From positions 1-64,000 of the forward strand of contig JANQMX010000039.1 in the NCBI GenBank assembly GCA_028279885.1: a stretch of DNA of 64,000 bases. Reading direction: 5' to 3'. Shown in pieces: positions 27,248-35,415 of the stretch. The translations under genes were made by a program, and so were the position numbers. Position 1 is the stretch's first letter. Each line of letters starts with the position of its first letter. Source of the stretch: Rhodovibrionaceae bacterium (GTDB lineage Bacteria; Pseudomonadota; Alphaproteobacteria; Kiloniellales; DSM-21159). The notes under the pieces are model-generated. The model was not told the origin of the DNA and made no database searches. It saw only the letters and a list, made by a program, of their open reading frames with translations.

Positions 27248-29055
27248 TGTCGGCTCTGCTGGAGGTGCGCGATCTTTGGGTGTCCGCAAGCAAGGATGAC
27301 GGCACCACGCAACCCATCGTCAAAGGGGTCAACTTCGAGGTGAAGCCCTCCGAAGTCGTCGCTCTGATCGGCGAGTCCGGCTCCGGCAAGACGACCATCG
27401 CCCTCTCGGCACTCGCCTTCACGAAGCCCGGGCTCGAGTTCACCGGCGGCGAAGTCACCCTGCAGGGCAGCGATGTGCTGACCATGCCGCGGCAGGAGCA
27501 GCGCAAGCTGCGCGGCCAGCGCGTCGCCTATCTGGCGCAGAGCGCAGCCGCCACCTTCAACCCGGCGATCAAGATCGGCGAGCAGGTCACCGAGTCCTCG
27601 GTCCTGCACGGCATCCTGACCCAGGAGGAGGCGGACCGGCGCGCCGAAAGCCTCTACCGCGCGCTCGAACTGCCCGACCCAGAGCGCCTTGGCCGGCGCT
27701 ATCCGCACCAGGTGTCGGGCGGCCAGCTTCAGCGCCTGATGGCCGCCATGGCGCTCTGCGGCAAGCCGGACTTGCTGGTGCTGGACGAGCCGACCACGGC
27801 GCTCGATGTCACAACCCAGATCGAGGTGCTGAAGGCGATCAAGGAGGTGATCCGCGAAGAAGGCTCGGCCGCCATCTACGTCACCCACGACCTGGCCGTC
27901 GTCGCGCAGATCGCCGATCACATCGTCGTGCTCTATAACGGCGCCATCCAGGAGCAGGGGCCGGCGGACCAGATCATCAATCGCCCGACCCACCCCTACA
28001 CCCGGCGCTTGATGGCCGCCGTGCGACCGCCGCCCGCAGCCGGCGAGGATGCCGAGGCCGACACGTCGGGGCAGCAGAGCATTCCCGCCCTGGAAGCCAA
28101 GAACATCAGCGCCGGCTATCGCATCGCAAGCGGCGGCAAGCCCCTGGCGCTGGTCTTGAAGGACATCAACGTCGCCGTGAAACGCGGACAGGTCGTCGGC
28201 ATGATCGGTGAGTCCGGCTGCGGGAAATCGACCTTGGCGCGCGTCTTCGCCGGCCTGTTGCCCGCCATGGGTGGAGAGATTGCGCTCGACGGCCAGACCT
28301 TGGCACCCAGCCTCAAGGAGCGTTCGCGCGAAGAGCTGCGCAAGGTGCAGATCGTCTTTCAGATGGCCGACACTGCGCTCAATCCCCGGCAGCGGGTCGG
28401 CGACATCGTGGGCCGCCCGGCGCAGTTCTATCTCGGCCTCAAGGGCGCGGCGAAGCGCAAGCGCGTGGCCGAGCTGCTGCAGATGGTTGAGCTGCCGGCG
28501 GAGTTCGCATACCGCTATCCGCAGGAGCTATCGGGCGGGCAGAAGCAAAGGGTGAACCTGGCACGCGCCCTGGCCGCCGACCCGGAGGTGCTGCTCTGCG
28601 ACGAGGTCACCTCCGCGCTCGACACCATCGTCGGTGCCAACATCATCGAATTGCTGAAGAGCCTGCGTCGCGACCTCCAGGTCTCTTTCGTCTTCATCAG
28701 CCACGACCTTTCGACCGTCGCCTCCTTTGCCGATGAAATCGTCGTGCTCTACGCCGGACGCGTGGTCGAGCAGGGACCGGTCAACCAGGTCCTCTCGCCG
28801 CCCTACCATCCCTATACCCGGCTGCTGATCACCTCGGTCCCGGAGCTGCGCGTCGGCTGGCTGGAAGACAGCATGACGACGCGCGAGGCCGCGGCCGGCA
28901 TTGCGCGGGCGGTGGAGATATCCGCCATCGGTTGTCCCTTCAGCCGTCGCTGCCCGTTATCGATCGAAGGCACGTGCGACAGCGAGCTGCCGCCTATTCG
29001 CACGCCGTCTCCCGGGCACCAGATCGCCTGCCACCGTAGCTTGGGAGAGATCTGA
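27247..29055 (+). CDS. fused double ATPase of peptide/opine ABC transporter (DppDF-like)
   Basis: A 602-residue protein with two complete ATP-binding cassettes, replacing the usual separate DppD and DppF. Cassette 1 has GESGSGKTT, signature VSGGQLQRL and LVLDEPTTALD; cassette 2 has GESGCGKST, signature LSGGQKQRV and LLCDEVTSALD. Note that cassette 2 reads DEVTSALD where DEPTSALD is usual. The oligopeptide-transporter C-terminal cysteine cluster (CPFSRRCPLSIEGTC) is present after the second cassette. Fused ATPases of this type are common in the peptide/glutathione importer family. Confidence 0.93.
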   Translation: MSALLEVRDLWVSASKDDGTTQPIVKGVNFEVKPSEVVALIGESGSGKTTIALSALAFTKPGLEFTGGEVTLQGSDVLTMPRQEQRKLRGQRVAYLAQSAAATFNPAIKIGEQVTESSVLHGILTQEEADRRAESLYRALELPDPERLGRRYPHQVSGGQLQRLMAAMALCGKPDLLVLDEPTTALDVTTQIEVLKAIKEVIREEGSAAIYVTHDLAVVAQIADHIVVLYNGAIQEQGPADQIINRPTHPYTRRLMAAVRPPPAAGEDAEADTSGQQSIPALEAKNISAGYRIASGGKPLALVLKDINVAVKRGQVVGMIGESGCGKSTLARVFAGLLPAMGGEIALDGQTLAPSLKERSREELRKVQIVFQMADTALNPRQRVGDIVGRPAQFYLGLKGAAKRKRVAELLQMVELPAEFAYRYPQELSGGQKQRVNLARALAADPEVLLCDEVTSALDTIVGANIIELLKSLRRDLQVSFVFISHDLSTVASFADEIVVLYAGRVVEQGPVNQVLSPPYHPYTRLLITSVPELRVGWLEDSMTTREAAAGIARAVEISAIGCPFSRRCPLSIEGTCDSELPPIRTPSPGHQIACHRSLGEI

Positions 29056-29152
29056 CCGCCCGCAACACGTCCCATCTCCGGTTTCCCCGTTCCAAACCGG
29101 ACAGCCTTCCCTGCCGCCTAACCCGAAAAACAAACCAAAGAAGGAGAGCGCA

Positions 29153-29821
29153 ATGACGCAGTTTCGACCCAAGTACATCACCTTCGATTGCTACGGCACC
29201 CTGACCTGGTTCCAGATGAGCCGGATCGCCAAGGAGATGTACGCCGATCGCGTGCCGGACGGCGCCATCGACCGCTTCGTCCAGGACTTCAACTCCTACC
29301 GCTATGACGAGATCCTCGGCGACTGGAAGCCCTACAAGCAGGTGATCATGAACGCCGTGCGCCGGACCTGCGCGCTGTGGGATGTCGAGTATTTGGAGTC
29401 GGAAGCGGAGTTCTACTACAACGACATCCCGAATTGGGGGCCACACCCGGATGTCGCCGAGCCGCTGGCGCGGGTTGCCAAGCACTATCCGCTGGTCATT
29501 CTGTCGAACGCCTCCGACGATCAGATCCAGTCGAACGTCGACAAGCTTGGCGCGCCTTTCCATGCCATCTACACCGCCCAGCAGGCGCAGGCCTACAAGC
29601 CGCGGTTCCAAGCCTTCGAGTACATGCTCGATCAGCTTGGCTGCGGGCCGGAGGACCTGCTGCACGTCTCGGCCAGCCTGCGCTACGACCTTCAGTCGGC
29701 CTACTACATGCACATCGACAACAAGGTCTACGTCAACCGCGGCTACGAGCCTTCGAACCCCGCTTTCGGCTACCACGAAATCAAGGATATCAGCGGTTTG
29801 CCGGGAGTGCTTGGCCTCTAG
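29153..29821 (+). CDS. haloacid dehalogenase type II-like HAD hydrolase
   Basis: A 222-residue HAD-superfamily protein close to L-2-haloacid dehalogenases. It shows the nucleophile motif TFDCYGTLTWF, motif II LSNASDD and the lysine in AYKPRFQAFEYML; the acidic motif is replaced by VSASLRYDLQSAYYM. AAGGAGAG precedes the ATG. In amine-oxidising clusters such proteins usually accompany an FAD oxidoreductase, as here. Its true substrate, halogenated or phosphorylated, is unknown. Confidence 0.85.
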   Translation: MTQFRPKYITFDCYGTLTWFQMSRIAKEMYADRVPDGAIDRFVQDFNSYRYDEILGDWKPYKQVIMNAVRRTCALWDVEYLESEAEFYYNDIPNWGPHPDVAEPLARVAKHYPLVILSNASDDQIQSNVDKLGAPFHAIYTAQQAQAYKPRFQAFEYMLDQLGCGPEDLLHVSASLRYDLQSAYYMHIDNKVYVNRGYEPSNPAFGYHEIKDISGLPGVLGL

Positions 29822-29838
29822 AAAACAAGCGCTTTCCG

Positions 29839-31116
29839 ATGAAGCTCACCCCCTACTGGCTCGACACGGCACCGGACTTCACCTCCGGTGCCGTAGAGCA
29901 ATTGCCGGGCAAGTGCGATGTCGCCATCATCGGTGGCGGTTTGACTGGCCTGGCGGCTGCCTTGGCCCTTGCGCGGCGCGGTGTCGACGTCGTGGTGCTG
30001 GAGGCCGGCAAGGTGGTCGGCGCCGCCTCGGGCCGCAATGGCGGACACTGCAACAATGGGCTGGCGCACAACGTCGCCGGCCTTGCCAAGACGTTGGGGC
30101 CAGATCGGGCGCGGGCGCTCTATCACGCCTTCGATGCCGCGGTCGATCGAGTCGAGCAGCTGGTTGAGGAAGAGGCCATCGATTGCAGCTTTCGGCGCAG
30201 TGGCAAGATCAAGCTCGCCGCCAAGCCACGGCACTACGATGATTTGGTCAAGACGCACGAATTGCTGTCCCAAGACATCGACAGCGATACGGAGTTGCTC
30301 CCTGCCGCAGAGCTCGAGCGGGAAGTGAAGTCGTCTCAGTTCCATGGCGGGCTGCTGTACCGCCGCAGCGCCATGCTGCACGTCGGGCGCTTCGGAATCG
30401 GCCTAGCCGAAGCCGCCAGCCGACAAGGCGCCCGCATCTTCGAGCAGGCTGAGGTGAGCGGCCTGAACCGCCTGGCAGGAACGCGCTATGAGGTGCACTG
30501 TTCGAGGGGGACCCTGCGGGCGGAGAAGGTGCTGGTGGCGACCGGGGCCGAAACCGGCGATGCCCTTCCCTTCTTTCGACGCCGCATCGTGCCGGTCGGC
30601 AGCTTCATCATCGCCACCGAGCCCCTGACGTCCGAGCAGGTCGACAGCATCATGCCGACCCGCCGCACGGGAGTTACGACGAAGAATATCGGCAACTACT
30701 TCCGCATCTCGCCGGACGACCGGCTGATCTTCGGTGGCCGCGCGCGCTTCGCCCTCTCCAGCCCGGACTCCGACGCCAAGAGCGGTCGCATCCTTGAGCG
30801 CACCATGCTCCAGATCTTTCCGCAGTTGGCCGGGACCGAGATCGCCTACTGCTGGGGTGGCCTGCTCGACATCACCACCGATCGCCTGCCACGGGCCGGC
30901 CAGCAGGACGGCCTCTTCTATTCCATGGGCTACAGCGGCCACGGCGTGCAGATGTCGGTCTACATGGGTGAGGTGATGGCACAGGCCATGGCCGGGGAAG
31001 CTGCGGCCAACCCCTTCCGCGACCTTTCCTGGCCGCCCGTCCCGGCGCCGGCCAGCTCATCGTGGTTCCTGCCCCTGATCGGCGCCTATTACCGCGTGTT
31101 GGATTACGTGAGATGA
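29839..31116 (+). CDS. FAD-dependent amine/amino-acid oxidoreductase (DadA/PuuB-like)
   Basis: A 425-residue DAO-fold flavoprotein with the FAD site DVAIIGGGLTGLAAALALAR, then VVLEAG and SGRNGGHCNNGL, typical of gamma-glutamylputrescine oxidase-type enzymes. The C-terminal GYSGHGVQMSVYMGE lines the flavin. It begins 17 bases after the HAD gene and is probably co-transcribed with the ABC transporter. The last 28 residues (from WPPVPAPAS to the end) recur as a decayed copy at 33336-33425. Confidence 0.9.
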   Translation: MKLTPYWLDTAPDFTSGAVEQLPGKCDVAIIGGGLTGLAAALALARRGVDVVVLEAGKVVGAASGRNGGHCNNGLAHNVAGLAKTLGPDRARALYHAFDAAVDRVEQLVEEEAIDCSFRRSGKIKLAAKPRHYDDLVKTHELLSQDIDSDTELLPAAELEREVKSSQFHGGLLYRRSAMLHVGRFGIGLAEAASRQGARIFEQAEVSGLNRLAGTRYEVHCSRGTLRAEKVLVATGAETGDALPFFRRRIVPVGSFIIATEPLTSEQVDSIMPTRRTGVTTKNIGNYFRISPDDRLIFGGRARFALSSPDSDAKSGRILERTMLQIFPQLAGTEIAYCWGGLLDITTDRLPRAGQQDGLFYSMGYSGHGVQMSVYMGEVMAQAMAGEAAANPFRDLSWPPVPAPASSSWFLPLIGAYYRVLDYVR

Positions 31117-31226
31117 GCCTTGTCCTGACCGAGAAATCCATTCGGGCCTGGCTGCCGCGGCTCGGCCTTTCGCTACCCAATGGCTCCGGACCGATCACGA
31201 CTCCCCCGTCACGGAGCAAGGTATAG
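31113..31226 (+). pseudogene. short truncated reading frame after the FAD oxidoreductase
   Basis: An ATG overlapping the upstream stop (ATGA) opens a 37-codon frame beginning MSLVLTEKSIRAWLPRLG that stops just before the next gene. The tight coupling looks like the first codons of an operon gene whose remainder is missing. The opening weakly recalls N-termini of phosphotransferase-type proteins, but this is too short to assign. With the tail remnant at 33336 it marks the edges of a rearrangement. Confidence 0.4.
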
Positions 31227-31261
31227 CCTAGTTACTGGTACCAACCGTGGGGCAGACCACC

Positions 31262-33295
31262 ATGAATACGTTCCGCACCGATCCGCTGCTCAAACCCTTT
31301 CGCCTTAAGCATCTCGCGTTGCGTAACCGTATTATGTCTACCAGCCACGCCTGCGGCTTGGGTGACGCCGATCATATGCCGGGCGAAGCCTATCAGGCCT
31401 ATCATGTGGCGAAGGCGCGTGGCGGGCTAGCACTGACAATGTTTGGGGGGTCGTCCTACGTATCGACGGACTCCAAGTGGGCCGGTGGCCAGTTGAGCGT
31501 GTCAACAGACGCGGTCATTCCGTATCTGCAGCAGTTTTCCGAGCGCGTTCATGCAGAAGGCGCAGCCTTGATGATCCAAGTGACCCATTTGGGCCGGCGT
31601 GCCGAAACCAACACGCAATCTTGGATGCCAACTCTTGCGCCGTCACCGATCCGCGAACGCGGACATCGCTCCATCCCGCGCCAGATCAACCGCCAAGAGA
31701 TCGAGCGCATCGTCCGCGATTTCGGACGCGCCGCCTTTCGCTGTAAGGAAGGCGGTCTGGACGGCCTCGAAGTCATGACTCATGGCCATTTGATTGGCCA
31801 GTTCCTCTCGCCCGACACAAACAAACGCGCAGATGAGTTCGGCGGCAGCGCTGAAAACCGCGCACGCTTCGGTCTGATGGTGATGGAGGAAATCCGTAAA
31901 CGCGTCGGCGACGACTTTATCGTCGGCATGCGGTATGCGATCGACGAGGGGATAGAGGGTGGCCAGGACTTCGACGATTGTCTCGCAATCCTGAAGCTGT
32001 TCGAAGAGCGCGGCCTCGTAGACTTCGTTAACGCGAATTATGGGCGTTTGGACACGGAGCTTGCATTGGTCGTCGATTGTATGCCCGGCATGCAGGAGCG
32101 ACAGGCCCCGTGGCTTTCAAAAGCCGCGGCGTTCAAACGCGAGATCGGCTTGCCGGTATTCCACGCGGCAAAGATCAACGACATCGCCACGGCGCGCCAT
32201 GCCATCCGTGATGGCCTGCTCGATATGGTCGCTATGACGCGCGCCCATATCGCTGATCCCAACATCGTCGCAAAGATCATGCGCGGCGAGGAGGACCGCA
32301 TTCGCCCTTGTGTCGGCGCGGTTCACTGCATGAGCGAAAACCGGCCTACATGTCTGCACAATCCTGCGACTGGGCGCGAACGCTTCTGGCCACAGGTAAT
32401 CGAGCCCACCACAGGCCCAGTGCATAAAGTCGTGGTTGTCGGCGGCGGGCCGGCTGGCTTGGAGGCGGCTCGCATCTCGGCCGAACGAGGGCATCGCGTC
32501 GTGCTCTTCGAGGCCGCGAGTACCATGGGCGGGCAATTGCGTCTGGCTGAAACAGCGTCGTGGCGCCGGGACGTGCGAGGAATCATTGAATGGCGCGAGG
32601 ACGAGCTCGCTCGTCTGGGTGTCGATACACGACTGAACATCTATGCCGAAGCAGACGATATCTTAACTGAAGCGCCTGACGTGGTGATCGTTGCAACCGG
32701 CGGCATTCCTGATTTCGACCTGATTGAGGGCGGTGATCTCTGCACCAGTGCCTGGGATGTCTTAGGCCGAACTGCGCAGGTAGGCGACCATGTCCTGGTG
32801 TATGATGGAACTGGCCGACACACGGCGCCGACGGTGGCTGAGTTTCTTGCCCGCACAGGCAAGCAGGTGCGCTTCTATATGGTCGACGATGTTCCGGCCA
32901 AGGAACTGGCCTATGGAGAGCGCGTGGTCTGGAAGAAGCGCCTGGCAGAAGAAAGTATCTCGGCCGTTGGTGATCATTCGTTGGTGTCCGTCGGACGCGC
33001 GGGCAATGGATTGGTCGCGACCTTGGTGTCCGACCTGACCGGGACTGAGAGCCGTCTCGAGGTAGCGGACGTTATTGTCGAGAACGGCTCGCAACCGGTC
33101 GACGGGCTATTCGAAGCTCTTCGCGCCGGCGCGGTGAACCATGGGCAATTGGACTTGGACTCCTTTGCGGAGGGGCGGCCTCAATCCTATCCGCAGTCCG
33201 GGGGCTACATGCTCTTTCGCATCGGGGACGCCGCGGGCAGCCGGAATGTGCAGGCCGCCATGTTCGACGCCCTGCGGCTGTGTTGCCGCCTATAG
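31262..33295 (+). CDS. NADH:flavin oxidoreductase, trimethylamine dehydrogenase/DgcA-like
   Basis: A 677-residue three-part protein. An FMN-binding old-yellow-enzyme barrel covers residues 5 to about 340 (ALRNRIMSTSHACGLG, GGLDGLEVMTHGHLIGQFLS). Next comes a cysteine segment (CVGAVHCMSENRPTC), then an FAD/NAD domain starting KVVVVGGGPAGLEAARISAE. Relatives demethylate methylated amines or reduce dienoyl-CoA. Of the four cluster cysteines of trimethylamine dehydrogenase, the second position is alanine here. Its codon use is visibly less GC-rich than its neighbours, and it is flanked by gene fragments, so it looks inserted. ATG 31262 is taken; the frame opens at 31247. Confidence 0.88.
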   Translation: MNTFRTDPLLKPFRLKHLALRNRIMSTSHACGLGDADHMPGEAYQAYHVAKARGGLALTMFGGSSYVSTDSKWAGGQLSVSTDAVIPYLQQFSERVHAEGAALMIQVTHLGRRAETNTQSWMPTLAPSPIRERGHRSIPRQINRQEIERIVRDFGRAAFRCKEGGLDGLEVMTHGHLIGQFLSPDTNKRADEFGGSAENRARFGLMVMEEIRKRVGDDFIVGMRYAIDEGIEGGQDFDDCLAILKLFEERGLVDFVNANYGRLDTELALVVDCMPGMQERQAPWLSKAAAFKREIGLPVFHAAKINDIATARHAIRDGLLDMVAMTRAHIADPNIVAKIMRGEEDRIRPCVGAVHCMSENRPTCLHNPATGRERFWPQVIEPTTGPVHKVVVVGGGPAGLEAARISAERGHRVVLFEAASTMGGQLRLAETASWRRDVRGIIEWREDELARLGVDTRLNIYAEADDILTEAPDVVIVATGGIPDFDLIEGGDLCTSAWDVLGRTAQVGDHVLVYDGTGRHTAPTVAEFLARTGKQVRFYMVDDVPAKELAYGERVVWKKRLAEESISAVGDHSLVSVGRAGNGLVATLVSDLTGTESRLEVADVIVENGSQPVDGLFEALRAGAVNHGQLDLDSFAEGRPQSYPQSGGYMLFRIGDAAGSRNVQAAMFDALRLCCRL

Positions 33296-33335
33296 GCGTG
33301 ATCGGAAACCACTGCTTGATCCCCCGAGCGCCGCG

Positions 33336-33425
33336 GCGACTCCACCGATGCCGGCGCCGGCCGGCTCACCTTGGTTTCTGCCCCTGATCGGCATGGACTA
33401 TCGCGTCTTTGACTATTTGAAATAG
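33336..33425 (+). pseudogene. 3'-end remnant of a second FAD oxidoreductase
   Basis: The codons to the TAG at 33425 read MPAPAGSPWFLPLIG and then MDYRVFDYLK, matching the extreme C-terminus of the oxidoreductase at 29839-31116 (VPAPASSSWFLPLIG, then AYYRVLDYVR). The two copies differ at many silent positions, so this is the tail of an old paralogue rather than a recent copy. The rest of that gene is absent. Confidence 0.75.
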
Positions 33426-33520
33426 CAGCACTTATTTCCTTTCTACTTGGTCTCCTTGGTGCGGGCCGGAATACTCGCCTGCGAAAGAGCCCGTGCGGAA
33501 CCGAGAAAAAGGATCGCGAG

Positions 33521-34759
33521 ATGACCGGTGGAAACCTCCGAATAAATGAGGACCGGCTTTGGAGCCGGCTGATGCGCTCGGCGGAGATCGGGACGGGAGA
33601 GGCCGGCGGCTTGAAGCGACTGGCCTTGACCGAAGAAGATGCGGCCATGCGGCGCCAGCTGGTCGCCTGGGCCGAGGCGGATGGCTTTCCCGTCAGCGTC
33701 GACCGGGCCGGAAACATCTTCATCCGGCTGTCCGGGCGCGAGGAGTTGCCCCCTGTGCTGGTCGGTAGCCATTTGGACACCCAGGTCGCAGGCGGTCGCT
33801 TCGACGGTATCCTAGGCGTGCTGGCCGGTTTCGAAGTGATCCAGAGTCTCAAGGAAGCCGGTATCATCCCGAAACGTCCGATCGAGGTGGTGAACTGGGC
33901 GAACGAAGAGGGCGCCCGCTTTGCGCCGCCGATGATGGCGTCCGCCGTATTTGCCGGCGTGCAAAGCCTCGACTGGCTCTACGAGCGAACCGACGACGAC
34001 GGCGTAACCTATGGGGAGGCGCTGGCAGCCACCGGGTTCCGTGGCGATGAACCGGTCGGCGGCCGCGCGCTGGATTCCTACTTCGAGCTCCACATCGAAC
34101 AGGGACCGCTGCTCCAAGAAAACGATAGACCGCTCGGCATCGTGACGGGCGGCTACACCGTTCATGGCATGGTCATCCGCCTGACGGGAGAGACCGCCCA
34201 CACCGGCCCAACACCGATGGACCAGCGCCGCAATGCGCTGGTCGGTGCCGCCATGATCGCAGCGGCGACGAACGAGATCGGGCTCGCCTACGCACCCATC
34301 GGAAAGGCGACGGCGGCGCGCCTTGTAGCCTGGCCGAACAAGCCGGGGATCCTCTCCAGTTGGGCAGAGGTCACGGTCGACGTCCGCCACGAAGACCCGG
34401 CGGTCGCCGAGGCGATGCGCAGCGACTTGCAGCAGGCAATCGTTCGAAGCGCGGAGCGTGCCCGCGTCGAGGCGGAGATCGTCAGCACCTGGTACTTCGG
34501 CGATGAAGTCTTCGATGCCGACTGCAACGCCCTGGTCCGCCAGGCGGCCGAGCGGCTTGGCGTGCCTCATATGGAGATCAAGAGCCAGGCCGGCCACGAC
34601 GCCTACTATCTTAGCCGCGTGGCACCGACGGCTCTGTTGTTCAGTCCCTGCGTGGACGGCATCACGCACAATGAACGGGAAGACGTGCCTTTCGCGGAGA
34701 CGATGGCGGCCTCGAACGTTCTCCTCCAAGCCGTAATGGCCAGAGCTGAGCGAGACTGA
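33521..34759 (+). CDS. M20-family amidohydrolase (N-carbamoyl-L-amino-acid hydrolase / allantoate amidohydrolase type)
   Basis: A 412-residue zinc amidase of the hydantoinase/carbamoylase family, which hydrolyses N-carbamoyl amino acids, allantoate or beta-ureidopropionate. Metal and substrate motifs are VGSHLDTQVAGGRFDGILG, ANEEGARF, ELHIEQGPLL and the late SQAGHDAYYL. The dimerisation lid contains TAHTGPTPMDQRRNAL. An AAGGA-type site lies upstream of ATG 33521. It could act after the HyuA/HyuB enzymes of 5-12 kb by hydrolysing ring-opened hydantoins (inference), or release an amino acid from the substrate imported here. Confidence 0.9.
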   Translation: MTGGNLRINEDRLWSRLMRSAEIGTGEAGGLKRLALTEEDAAMRRQLVAWAEADGFPVSVDRAGNIFIRLSGREELPPVLVGSHLDTQVAGGRFDGILGVLAGFEVIQSLKEAGIIPKRPIEVVNWANEEGARFAPPMMASAVFAGVQSLDWLYERTDDDGVTYGEALAATGFRGDEPVGGRALDSYFELHIEQGPLLQENDRPLGIVTGGYTVHGMVIRLTGETAHTGPTPMDQRRNALVGAAMIAAATNEIGLAYAPIGKATAARLVAWPNKPGILSSWAEVTVDVRHEDPAVAEAMRSDLQQAIVRSAERARVEAEIVSTWYFGDEVFDADCNALVRQAAERLGVPHMEIKSQAGHDAYYLSRVAPTALLFSPCVDGITHNEREDVPFAETMAASNVLLQAVMARAERD

Positions 34760-34779
34760 AGCAGCGATGCGGTCCTCCC

Positions 34780-35015
34780 AAGGAATGCTGTCGAGCGAGA
34801 AGCAGACGTGGTGAAGGCCCTCATCCTTTTCTCTTAGATGCTCAGCGAAGATCGAGTTGTCGTCGAGCGGTTGCATGAGTTCGAAGACAACCTTGCCCAC
34901 GTTGGCGAAGCCCACTCGAATCGAGAATGGGGTCGCGCGGCCGCGATAGGTCTGCTCGGTCGTGTAGGCAACGCCACCCACAATGTAGTCCGTTCACCTG
35001 GGATCGTCAGTTCAT
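34780..35015 (-). pseudogene. decayed VOC (glyoxalase-like) protein
   Basis: On the minus strand the frame ending near 34780 reads FSIRVGFANVGKVVFELMQPL, then EKDEGLHHVCFSL, the centre and metal-site end of a vicinal-oxygen-chelate protein of the methylmalonyl-CoA epimerase type. Upstream, AAGGAG precedes an ATG followed at once by a stop (35015), and residues TIPGER then TDYIV appear in two different frames. The N-terminal half domain is missing. It is therefore broken by frameshift and deletion. Confidence 0.7.
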
Positions 35016-35415
35016 CTCCTTTCGCTCGAACAGTACCCGGCCGAGAACAGTTGGAACGAAGGTAGGGACCTCGTGCACCGTGAGAAAAAGCGATGATCTC
35101 AGGCCGTAGATGAGATCAATTCAGCAACGGCACTATGCGCCGTCGGCCGGCGCCAACAGCTGGACCTGTTACAGGCCCCAGCGTCATGATTGCATCTAAA
35201 ACCGGCCCACAAGAGCCTCTCGGTTCGCACCTACCAGGATGCCTTGTTGCTGGAGCGCGCTGGTGGCTTCGATAGCCAAGCCATCGGCTCTAAATCTGCC
35301 GGGCGGATAGCTTGCCGAACCGAAGCAGCGACCTGTCCGCCTTCCCCCGGACTAAATCCGGGGAAGGCGCGACAAACTCGGCGGTGATCCGATCCGATAG
35401 TCTCGGCGCACTAGC
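35016..35415. other. non-coding interval with one hairpin
   Basis: No gene is recognisable in these 400 bases. The only structure seen is the near-palindrome CTTCCCCCGG-ACTAAAT-CCGGGGAAG at 35341-35367, about 50 bases beyond the stop of the minus-strand VWA gene. It could end that transcript, although it lacks a T-run, or be a dispersed intergenic palindrome of the kind common in alphaproteobacteria. Confidence 0.45.
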
